A DNA stretch of 64,000 nt, taken from positions 1-64,000 of the forward strand of contig JAEEVG010000005.1 of assembly GCA_016290835.1 (NCBI GenBank), written 5' to 3'. This DNA comes from Bacteroidales bacterium. GTDB taxonomy: Bacteria > Bacteroidota > Bacteroidia > Bacteroidales > UBA932. Made by a program: the position numbers and the translations under genes. The notes beneath the pieces were generated by a model. That model was not told the origin of the DNA, did no database searches, and saw only the letters and a program-made list of their open reading frames with translations. Positions 57,249 to 64,000 of this stretch are shown here, one piece after another; positions within the stretch are counted from its first letter, which is position 1; every line of letters starts with the position of its first letter.

Positions 57249-57274
57249 AGGGTATTGGTGGTGTTTGTCGAGCA

Positions 57275-57304
57275 CAAAAATAGCCAGAAAACCCTGCGAA
57301 GCAA
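57275..57304 (-). promoter_or_regulatory. Promoter of the 136-aa hypothetical gene (minus strand)
   Basis: On the minus strand, TTG (57304-57302) and TATTTTTG (57282-57275) are spaced by 19 bases, a full consensus match. The ATG at 57248 follows 26 bases on. Confidence 0.7.
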
Positions 57305-57334
57305 AAGGCTAGGAAAATTTGGACCAAATTGAAC

Positions 57335-57365
57335 TTGACCGAAGATTCCGGATTCGATATTTTTG
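57335..57365 (+). promoter_or_regulatory. Promoter of the Big2/BspA lipoprotein operon
   Basis: TTG at 57335-57337 and TATTTTTG at 57358-57365 are spaced by 20 bases. The ATG at 57402 follows at 36 bases. Together with the minus-strand promoter 30 bases away it forms a compact divergent control region. Confidence 0.75.
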
Positions 57366-57401
57366 CTCAATTTACAACTAGCTAATAACTGTAAATACTC
57401 T

Positions 57402-59366
57402 ATGAGGCATTTGAGCATATTATTGGCGATGGTGGTGTTGTTGGTGGGTTCTTGTCGCAAGGCGGAGCCCCCGCAACCGGCCTCGTCCCCGCAGCCCCAA
57501 ATCACCGTCTCGACTCAGAGTCAGTCTTTCGTGACCCTGGGAATGACGATGGCGGCGCAAGCCGATCCGGGGCAAACCTTGACTAAATACTTTGACTTCA
57601 GGACGACAGCGTCCTGGAATGCGACGGTTGAGGATACCAAGTCCTCTTCCTGGCTTTCAGTCAGTCCGTCTTCCGGCCAGGCCGGGGCGGTCCAAATGGC
57701 TGTCTCTGCCCAGAATAATGAGAAAGAAGAATCTCGAAAGGCAGTCGTGACCGTGAATTGTGGGTCTGTATATGTCAAGTTTACTGTGACACAGGCGGCG
57801 AAGGAGAGAATCAACGTCTCGTCTTTGACCTTGAGTCGAACCGAGTTGACGTTGATGGAGGGTGATAGTGAAACGTTGGTAGCCACTGTTGGTCCGGACA
57901 ATGCGACAGATAAAACTGTGACATGGTCAACTTCTGATGCAAACATTGCTACGGTGGATGGCAACGGTAAGGTGAACGCTGTCAAGGCTGGCACGTCGAC
58001 CATCACGGCGAAGGCCGGTGACAAGACGGCGACCTGCTTGGTAACTGTTGAGAAACTAGTGATTCCAGTCTCATCGGTCTCCCTGAATAAGACCAGTTTG
58101 ACGCTGACTGAGGGCGAGAGCGAAACACTCACAGCGACTGTGGACCCGGACAATGCGACAGACAAAAAGGTAAGCTGGATCAGTTCCAATACCAAGATAG
58201 CGACGGTGGATAGCGACGGCAAGGTGACCGCTGTCAAGGCAGGGTCTGCGACTATTACGGCGAAGGCAGGAGACAAGACAGCGACCTGCTCGGTAACTGT
58301 TGAGAAACTTGTAATCCCGGTGTCGTCGATCTCCCTGAATAAGACCAGTCTGACGCTGACCGAAGGCGAAAGCGAAACACTGACAGCGACTGTTAATCCG
58401 GACAATGCGACTGACAAGAAGGTGAGCTGGAGCAGTTCTAATACCAAGATAGCGACGGTGGATAGCGACGGCAAGGTGACCGCTGTCAAGGCAGGGTCTG
58501 CGACCATTACGGCGAAGGCAGGAGACAAGACGGCGACCTGCATGGTCACGGTAGAGAAACTTGTGATCCCAGTATCGTCGGTCTCCCTGAACAAGACCAG
58601 CCTGACCTTGACCGAGGGCGAGAACGAGACGTTGACGGCCACTGTAGGTCCGGACAACGCCACGGACAAGACCGTGACTTGGTCTACTTCTGATGCGAGT
58701 GTCGCAACGGTGGATCAAAGCGGTAGAGTCACAGCCGTCAAAGCCGGGTCCGCGACCATCACGGCGAAGGCCGGAGACAAGACGGCAACCTGCTCGGTAA
58801 CTGTTGAGAAACTAGTGATTCCGGTCTCGTCGGTCTCCCTGAATAAGACCAGTCTGACGCTGACCGAGGGCGAGAGCGAAACACTCACAGCGACTGTGGA
58901 CCCGGACAATGCGACGGACAAAAAGGTAAGCTGGAGCAGTTCCAATACCAAGATAGCGACGGTGGATAGCAACGGCAAGGTGACCGCTGTCAAGGCTGGC
59001 ACGGTGACTATTACGGCGAAGGCAGGAGACAAGACAGCGACCTGCGCGGTCACGGTGGAGAAACTTGTGATCCCAGTATCGTCGATTTCTCTTAACAAGA
59101 CTAGTCTGACGCTGATCGAGGGCGAGAGCGAAACACTCACAGCGACCGTGGACCCGGACAACGCCACGGACAAGACCGTGACTTGGTCTACTTCTGATGC
59201 GAGTGTCGCAACGGTGGATCAAAGCGGTAGAGTCACAGCCGTCAAAGCCGGGTCCGCGTCCATCACGGCGAAGGCCGGAGATAAAGCAGCAACTTGTGGT
59301 ATTACGATAATAACTCAAGGTACATCAGGAGGCAATGAAACGATAGGGGAGGAAATATTGAAATGA
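57402..59366 (+). CDS. BACON/Big2-repeat surface lipoprotein
   Basis: A 654-residue lipoprotein with signal MRHLSILLAMVVLLVGSC (Cys18). The start at 57402 is supported by the promoter, because an upstream TTG overlaps the -7 box. Residues about 30-135 form a BACON-like domain (WNATVEDTKSSSWLSVSP, VTVNCGSVYVKFTVTQAA). Six tandem bacterial Ig-like group 2 repeats of 84 residues follow (VSLNKTSLTLTEGESETLTA, DNATDK, GDKTATC-VTVEKLV), ending at about 640. Such Ig arrays act as stalks or adhesins at the outer membrane. The repeats are close to identical at DNA level. Its TGA overlaps the ATG of the following BspA gene, so both are co-translated. Confidence 0.88.
   Translation: MRHLSILLAMVVLLVGSCRKAEPPQPASSPQPQITVSTQSQSFVTLGMTMAAQADPGQTLTKYFDFRTTASWNATVEDTKSSSWLSVSPSSGQAGAVQMAVSAQNNEKEESRKAVVTVNCGSVYVKFTVTQAAKERINVSSLTLSRTELTLMEGDSETLVATVGPDNATDKTVTWSTSDANIATVDGNGKVNAVKAGTSTITAKAGDKTATCLVTVEKLVIPVSSVSLNKTSLTLTEGESETLTATVDPDNATDKKVSWISSNTKIATVDSDGKVTAVKAGSATITAKAGDKTATCSVTVEKLVIPVSSISLNKTSLTLTEGESETLTATVNPDNATDKKVSWSSSNTKIATVDSDGKVTAVKAGSATITAKAGDKTATCMVTVEKLVIPVSSVSLNKTSLTLTEGENETLTATVGPDNATDKTVTWSTSDASVATVDQSGRVTAVKAGSATITAKAGDKTATCSVTVEKLVIPVSSVSLNKTSLTLTEGESETLTATVDPDNATDKKVSWSSSNTKIATVDSNGKVTAVKAGTVTITAKAGDKTATCAVTVEKLVIPVSSISLNKTSLTLIEGESETLTATVDPDNATDKTVTWSTSDASVATVDQSGRVTAVKAGSASITAKAGDKAATCGITIITQGTSGGNETIGEEILK
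57810..59321 (+). repeat. Six tandem 252-bp repeats encoding Big2 domains
   Basis: Units begin at 57810, 58062, 58314, 58566, 58818 and 59070. Units 2, 3 and 5 are nearly identical, with shared runs such as GACAATGCGAC and AAGATAGCGACGGTGGATAG. Units 4 and 6 share a second version (TGGTCTACTTCTGATGCGAG). The mosaic pattern indicates duplication with gene conversion and probable copy-number variability. Confidence 0.9.
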
Positions 59367-62300
59367 AAAGCAACAAGTTTATTTACATTTTATCTTCAGT
59401 TCTGTTTGCTATCTCTTGTAGTAAAACGGATGGACCATTGTCTGTTTCAGAAGAGCAGAGCCAGGAGCAAATGTCTTTTTCTGCCGTGGTTGAAAGCCCG
59501 GCGACCAAGACTGTACTAAATGAGTCCGGTTCTATCATCCTGTGGGAACCGGGAGATGCTATTCGGGTTTTTCAGAGTACTAATTCCGAGAGGTATATTG
59601 CTGATATAGATGCGGCTTCGGAGAGTTGTTCGTTTATGGGAAACAGGATTGAAAAAGAGGGCGATGGTCAATACTTTGCTGCGTATCCGCACATAAATGG
59701 AGATGCCTTTGACGGATCTTTTTTTGAGGTTACTGTTCCTGGGGAGCAAAAAGCAACAAGTGGCTCATTTGATCGAAATGCCTTTGTTATGTTAGCTAAA
59801 AGCGAGAATACTTCCTTGCACTTTAGAAATTTATGTGGAGGGATCAAGTTCTCAATAACTGAACCAGGTGTAACGAGAGTTGTATTTAAGGGGAATAATA
59901 ATGAAGTGCTCGCAGGGCGGGTTTCTGCCGCCTTTGATCAGTCGGGCAATCCTAAGGTGATGCAGGTGACAGAGGAGAGGACAGAAGTGTCGCTTTGTGC
60001 ACCTGAGGGAACGACTTTCAAAGAGGGTGAGTGGTATTATATATCGATTCTTCCAACGTTATTATCCCAAGGTTTCACACTCCAATTCTATATTGATGGA
60101 AAGGAATTATCCATAGGAGGGGAATGGGTCTACGAGTCAGAAGTTTCAATTCGTCGTTCAGTGTGGACTCGTGTAGGAGGAGCAGACGAAACTTCAGATT
60201 ATGACTATCAAGTTCCGGCAAATGCTATTCTTTACACCACTTCTGATCACAATCTGATTTATCTGTATGATAGTAGAGATGTTGTCAAACATTGTTACGA
60301 TGCTGGTCTCGATGTAAACGTGATTATTTTTAAAGATTATGTTACGGAACTGTCCACTTTATTTAAGGGTAATAAAAATGTTACATGGGTCAGGCTCTCA
60401 TCGACTTTTAATAGGATTGTCGATAATGCGTTTGATGGTTGCTCCAGTCTGGAGGGTATTTCAATTCCGGAGAGTGTCACAAGTATCGGTTCACGAGCAT
60501 TTTACAATTGCTCTAGATTGAAACACATCATCATACCGAAAGGAGTCACTTCAATTGCAAATGGTACATTTGTTGGTTGCTCCAGTTTGCATGAATTGGT
60601 AATCCCGGAACAAGTCACAGAGATCGGTGCATCTGCATTTCATGGTTGCTCCAGTTTAGAGAGTATAATAATCCCTCCTGGAGTTACTTCTATCCAAGAT
60701 GATACTTTCAACGAGTGTTCTAGTTTGACATATCTTAGTATCCCTGAAGGGGTTACAAGTATTGGAAAACGTGTCATTCAGGACTGTACAAGCCCGTTGT
60801 GTATAACGGTGCCGACTTCTATATGTAGTTTCCTTCAGGGGAATCCAAATGTAAAAGAAGTTACCTTATTAGGGGGTACAAGCATAAATGCGAAGGCTTT
60901 TTCTAGATGTACTGGTTTGACCAGTATCATTATCCCAGATAGTGTAACGAGTATCGAGACAAGTGCCTTTACATCTTGTCCTAGTTTGAAGGATGTCACA
61001 CTCTCCTCAAATCTTACTAAAATAGGAGACTATGCTTTTGAAGCTTGCACAAGTCTGGAAAACATTTCTATCCCGGAAAGTGTAGAAACTATCGGAGTGT
61101 GTGGATTTTATCGATGCTCCAGTCTCACAAGCATAACTATTCCCGAGAGTGTATATTCCTTAGGGGCTGGTTGTTTTTGGGGATGCTCCAGTCTCACAAG
61201 CATAACTATTCCCGAGAGTGTTAATACCATAGAGAATTACTGTTTTAAAGAATGCTCTAGTCTCACAAGCATAACTATTCCCGAGAATACCAAAATTGGC
61301 TACGCTTGCTTTGAAAGTTGCAATAATCTTGTAGATGTTACAATCCCGACATCAGCAATTGGTTATTTGAAAGGTCAGAAGAAATTGAAGAATGTTACCC
61401 TGCTTGGGGGCACAACCATCGAGGCGGAAGCATTTCGTGAATGTACGGAATTGACAAATATCTCAATTTCAGAAAGCATTACAGAAATTGGCGCTCGTGC
61501 TTTTTATGGATGTTCCAATTTGTCCGGCATTACTGTTCCCGCGGGTGTTACTTCAATAGAAGAAGAGACCTTTGCAAATTGCTCCAGTTTGGGGAGTATT
61601 ATGTTCGCAGAAGGCATAACCAGTATTGGTGCGAAAGCTTTTATCGGTTGTACCAGCCTCTCTGATATTATTCTTCCTGATGGTATTGAAAATATTGGTA
61701 ATCAGGCTTTTAGTGGCTGCTCAAGTCTTTCCGATATTACATTGCCGGCCAGCTTGACTAGTCTGGGAAGTCAGGCTTTTCGTGGTTGCTCCAGCTTGGT
61801 TGACATAGCAATTCCGACCGGAGTTACCACAATTCAAGATGACACTTTTGAACAGTGCATTAACTTAAGGAATATTGACTTGCCGAAAGGTCTTTTGCAT
61901 ATTGGATCAGGCGCTTTCTACTGTTGTACAAGTCTTTCTAGCATTACAATACCTTCTAGTGTTTCAAGCATTGGTAGTCTCGCCTTTTTTTGTTGCTCTA
62001 GTCTTCTTGATATTACAATTCCGGAGGGAGTCACAACAATTAGCTGGCTTGTTTTCCATGGTTGTACCAAATTAAAGAGAATAGCCATTCCCGAGAGTGT
62101 TACAATTATTGAGAGTATTGCTTTTGCAGAGTGTTCTTCTTTGGAAAGCATTACGATACCAAAAGGTGTTACAGTAATTCCAGATAACACTTTTAATGGA
62201 TGTTACAGTTTGTCAAGTGTCGTGATTCCGGAAGGGATTACCAGTATTCAAGGGAGTGCTTTCCGTGACTGCCGCAGTTTGGAGAGTATCACTCTTCCTC

Positions 62301-63013
62301 CTTTAATTACAACCATTGCAGACAATACTTTTAACGGATGCACCAATTTGAAGAGCATAAATATTCCATCCGGAGTGACGTCTATAAAAGAATATGCTTT
62401 TCGAGACTGTTCCCGTTTGACTGAGATCGAATTACCTACAAGTATTACTAGTATTGAGAAGGGGGCTTTTCGAGGGTGTTCGGGAGTTCAGAATATGGTT
62501 ATTCCTTCTGGCGTCACAGCAATTAAGGATGAGACATTTATGGATTGTCGAAATATGAAGAGTATTTCTTTACCGAATAGTATTACAAGTATTGGTAAGG
62601 TTGCTTTCGCAGGGTGTCACAGTCTTATTATGGATACATTCCCGGAAGGTGTCGCTATCATTCAAGATAGAGCTTTTGGGGGTTGTAGTAGTTTGTCTAA
62701 CATCACGATTCCGACAGGTGTAACCAGAATCGGAGCGGAAGTTTTTTGGGGATGTAGCCACTTATTTCATATCACAATCCCCGAGAGTGTAACAGCCATT
62801 GACGAAGCTGCTTTTTTCTATTGCGGCTCACCTTTAGAAATAAAAATGCTTGGATCTGTCCCACCGGCAAATGATAGTCCTTTTTTTGACGCTTCAGATA
62901 ATGACGAGGAAGATGATGGTTATTATGAAATGATTATCTATGTTCCCAAAGCCGCTTTGGCAGAATATATGTCCAAGTGGAGCTCTTATGCATCGTATAT
63001 TGTTGGCTATTAA
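59363..63013 (+). CDS. Fimbrillin-like / BspA leucine-rich-repeat surface lipoprotein
   Basis: A 1216-residue lipoprotein (signal MKSNKFIYILSSVLFAISC, Cys19). Residues about 35-280 match the fimbrillin-like pattern (ATKTVLNESGSIILWEPGDA). From about 340 to 1165 run some 30-36 leucine-rich repeats of the BspA (LRR_5) type, each about 23 residues, with consensus C-S-S-L-x-x-I-x-I-P-x-x-V-T-S-I-G-x-x-A-F. The end (IYVPKAALAEYMSKWSSY) is the usual BspA cap. BspA proteins bind host matrix or other bacteria at the surface. Codon use is much more AT-rich than in the rest of the window. The start overlaps the Big2 gene stop, and a hypothetical gene follows after 18 bases. Confidence 0.9.
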   Translation: MKSNKFIYILSSVLFAISCSKTDGPLSVSEEQSQEQMSFSAVVESPATKTVLNESGSIILWEPGDAIRVFQSTNSERYIADIDAASESCSFMGNRIEKEGDGQYFAAYPHINGDAFDGSFFEVTVPGEQKATSGSFDRNAFVMLAKSENTSLHFRNLCGGIKFSITEPGVTRVVFKGNNNEVLAGRVSAAFDQSGNPKVMQVTEERTEVSLCAPEGTTFKEGEWYYISILPTLLSQGFTLQFYIDGKELSIGGEWVYESEVSIRRSVWTRVGGADETSDYDYQVPANAILYTTSDHNLIYLYDSRDVVKHCYDAGLDVNVIIFKDYVTELSTLFKGNKNVTWVRLSSTFNRIVDNAFDGCSSLEGISIPESVTSIGSRAFYNCSRLKHIIIPKGVTSIANGTFVGCSSLHELVIPEQVTEIGASAFHGCSSLESIIIPPGVTSIQDDTFNECSSLTYLSIPEGVTSIGKRVIQDCTSPLCITVPTSICSFLQGNPNVKEVTLLGGTSINAKAFSRCTGLTSIIIPDSVTSIETSAFTSCPSLKDVTLSSNLTKIGDYAFEACTSLENISIPESVETIGVCGFYRCSSLTSITIPESVYSLGAGCFWGCSSLTSITIPESVNTIENYCFKECSSLTSITIPENTKIGYACFESCNNLVDVTIPTSAIGYLKGQKKLKNVTLLGGTTIEAEAFRECTELTNISISESITEIGARAFYGCSNLSGITVPAGVTSIEEETFANCSSLGSIMFAEGITSIGAKAFIGCTSLSDIILPDGIENIGNQAFSGCSSLSDITLPASLTSLGSQAFRGCSSLVDIAIPTGVTTIQDDTFEQCINLRNIDLPKGLLHIGSGAFYCCTSLSSITIPSSVSSIGSLAFFCCSSLLDITIPEGVTTISWLVFHGCTKLKRIAIPESVTIIESIAFAECSSLESITIPKGVTVIPDNTFNGCYSLSSVVIPEGITSIQGSAFRDCRSLESITLPPLITTIADNTFNGCTNLKSINIPSGVTSIKEYAFRDCSRLTEIELPTSITSIEKGAFRGCSGVQNMVIPSGVTAIKDETFMDCRNMKSISLPNSITSIGKVAFAGCHSLIMDTFPEGVAIIQDRAFGGCSSLSNITIPTGVTRIGAEVFWGCSHLFHITIPESVTAIDEAAFFYCGSPLEIKMLGSVPPANDSPFFDASDNDEEDDGYYEMIIYVPKAALAEYMSKWSSYASYIVGY
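61114..61287 (+). repeat. Recently duplicated 69-bp LRR units
   Basis: The string ATGCTCCAGTCTCACAAGCA followed by TAACTATTCCCGAGAGTGT recurs at 61114, 61183 and (with two changes) 61252, exactly 69 bases apart, which equals one 23-residue repeat. The other LRR units are more diverged, so this triplet is younger. Confidence 0.85.
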
Positions 63014-63031
63014 CTATTAATGAACGAATAA

Positions 63032-63559
63032 ATGACTCCTCAAGAAGAAAATGCTCTGAAAGTAAGTTTCCTGAGCCGAAATCCTAACATCCGGGATGGG
63101 ATTCCTGCAGCTGTTCAGCATAATCATCTATATGCCCGGATATCTCCTCAAAGTAAGCAGGAGTTCCATTCATTTTGGCGAGCATGTTTGAATAATCTGG
63201 TGCAAAAGTATGAGATGCAACAGTCCTTGATAACGTATCTGACGGATGTATTCTGTTTGCGCAAGCAGATGAATGACCAATTCTCGGATGTGTTTTGCGA
63301 AACCGGGTTCCGCCTTTCTCATGCTCAGAAAAGCCTATCCGTTCTCCTGAAAGAGAAATGGTGCCGAAATGAAATACCTGCTCCGCCGTTATGTCCCATC
63401 GACAGAAACGTTCTGAATGAACTCGGAATCCATTCTTTCTGTTGGACCAGGATGGATGAAGTGGACTTTTGCCAGACGGTCGATTTATTGTGCAAACGGG
63501 CTCAAGCGCAAGACTTATCGATCGCTCAGTGGGAACTTGCAACTTTTGAGGATAGATAG
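63032..63559 (+). CDS. Hypothetical protein (175 aa)
   Basis: Not recognised. A soluble, helix-rich protein of 175 residues with many Cys and aromatic residues (FSDVFCETGFRLSHAQKSLS; IHSFCWTRMDEVDFC). It has no signal peptide, so unlike its two upstream neighbours it should stay in the cytoplasm. The C-terminus (DLLCKRAQAQDLSIAQWELA) looks amphipathic. It lies 18 bases after the BspA gene and before a terminator, so it is the last gene of that operon, and its function may be tied to surface-protein production. GC is lower than in core genes. Confidence 0.6.
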   Translation: MTPQEENALKVSFLSRNPNIRDGIPAAVQHNHLYARISPQSKQEFHSFWRACLNNLVQKYEMQQSLITYLTDVFCLRKQMNDQFSDVFCETGFRLSHAQKSLSVLLKEKWCRNEIPAPPLCPIDRNVLNELGIHSFCWTRMDEVDFCQTVDLLCKRAQAQDLSIAQWELATFEDR

Positions 63560-63576
63560 TCTTTAGCACAAGTCTT

Positions 63577-63607
63577 ACCGGCCCCTCCGCGTAGGCCGGT
63601 TTCTTTG
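63577..63607 (+). terminator. Terminator after the BspA operon
   Basis: ACCGGCC (63577-63583) and GGCCGGT (63594-63600) pair around a ten-base loop and are followed by TTCTTTG. The trailing bases also form the -33 box of the next promoter. Confidence 0.65.
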
Positions 63608-63634
63608 AAAAACCCTTCGGATTGCCTATCTTTG
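63604..63634 (+). promoter_or_regulatory. Promoter of the last lipoprotein gene
   Basis: TTTG at 63604-63607 and TATCTTTG at 63627-63634 are spaced by 19 bases, an exact consensus match. The ATG follows 20 bases later. Confidence 0.75.
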
Positions 63635-63653
63635 TTATTGCCCGATAAGGGTG

Positions 63654-64000
63654 ATGCAAATGCAGGCCAGGAAAAGCTTCATTCTCCTATTTCTCCTTTC
63701 CCTGGCGGGCTGTCTGGAGCGGCAGCCTGCTGAGTTTGCGCAGCCCCTGCTGGGGGAGGTGCGGGTGGAGGCGGGTTTCGATGCCGTGCATTTCGAGGTG
63801 GCGGCGACGGGGCCCTGGAGCGAGTGTGGGGTGTATTTCGGTGAATCTGCCGGGGCGCTGCGGCGCATCCCGGGGGAGCGGACCGGGACGGGCTTCCGCG
63901 TGGATGTGAGCGGCCTGGAGGATGAAGCGGAGTATCAGTGGCGGGCCTTCCTGGGCAACGGCCGGGACGAGATTTGCACGGACCCGGGACGCGTGGTGAC
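63654..64000 (+). CDS. Putative lipoprotein (partial, 5' end)
   Basis: The frame opens with MQMQARKSFILLFLLSLAGC, a short basic start and hydrophobic core ending in the lipobox LAGC, and runs off the window after about 115 codons. The visible mature part alternates short beta-like segments (VRVEAGFDAVHFEVAATGPW; YQWRAFLGNGRDEI), suggesting a fibronectin- or Ig-like fold. An alternative ATG lies two codons downstream. GC content is high again, unlike the genes just upstream, so this probably marks the return to core sequence. Function cannot be given from this fragment. Confidence 0.65.
   Translation, partial: MQMQARKSFILLFLLSLAGCLERQPAEFAQPLLGEVRVEAGFDAVHFEVAATGPWSECGVYFGESAGALRRIPGERTGTGFRVDVSGLEDEAEYQWRAFLGNGRDEICTDPGRVV

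Noticed and set aside
57521..59318. Minus-strand open frames across the Big2 repeats
   Set aside because: They repeat with the same 252-bp period as the sense gene and have no independent start signals.

Overview
The window looks like a chromosomal segment of a high-GC (roughly 55-60% by eye) member of the Bacteroidales. It carries a SusC/SusD pair with a hybrid two-component regulator, GH97 and GH27 enzymes, fimbrillin-like and BspA-type lipoproteins, and several promoters of the Bacteroidetes type (TTG, about 20 bp, TAnnTTTG). Genus cannot be fixed from the sequence alone. No tRNA, rRNA, CRISPR array or transposase gene was seen.

Layout. 1-2360: end of folD, a BASS-family transporter, a 48-residue peptide gene and a fimbrillin-like lipoprotein. 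2442-19617: a five-gene operon (products of 1941, 1254, 1584, 626 and 277 aa) with its own promoter and tight coupling. None of these proteins has a signal peptide or a characterised function, and this is the strongest candidate for an undescribed system. 19654-25154: a purine operon with guaB, guaA, a second GMP synthetase lacking the glutaminase domain, and an NCS2 permease. 25155-30226: a HAD phosphatase, an acyl-CoA ligase and htpG, with palindromic and dispersed repeats between convergent gene ends. 30227-36540: a divergent GH97/GH27 pair that suggests alpha-galactoside use, then rubredoxin and a patatin-barrel protein.

36742-49511: a polysaccharide utilisation locus with susC, susD, a GH78 rhamnosidase and a CE15-like esterase, facing a convergent hybrid two-component regulator. 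The likely target is a rhamnose-containing, perhaps uronate-esterified glycan. 49525-55000 (minus): three zinc-ribbon membrane proteins feed into a 1357-aa exported protein of unknown function, and the regulator gene lies only 13 bp beyond it. 55001-55643: non-coding, holding two repeat types and a stretch that can fold into three hairpins.

55644-63559: an accessory stretch, lower in GC from about 56.4 kb and most strikingly from 59.4 kb. It has a HEPN/MNT-type toxin-antitoxin pair whose antitoxin carries an extra N-terminal domain, a small hypothetical gene, and a three-gene operon for a Big2-repeat lipoprotein, a fimbrillin/BspA leucine-rich-repeat lipoprotein and a hypothetical protein. 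From 63.65 kb the sequence returns to high GC with the start of another lipoprotein gene.

The purine genes supply GMP from IMP and take up nucleobases. The PUL genes bind, import and trim a glycan under regulator control. The large unknown operon and the zinc-ribbon operon each look like dedicated multi-protein assemblies. Family names are given from recognised motifs, not from database searches.
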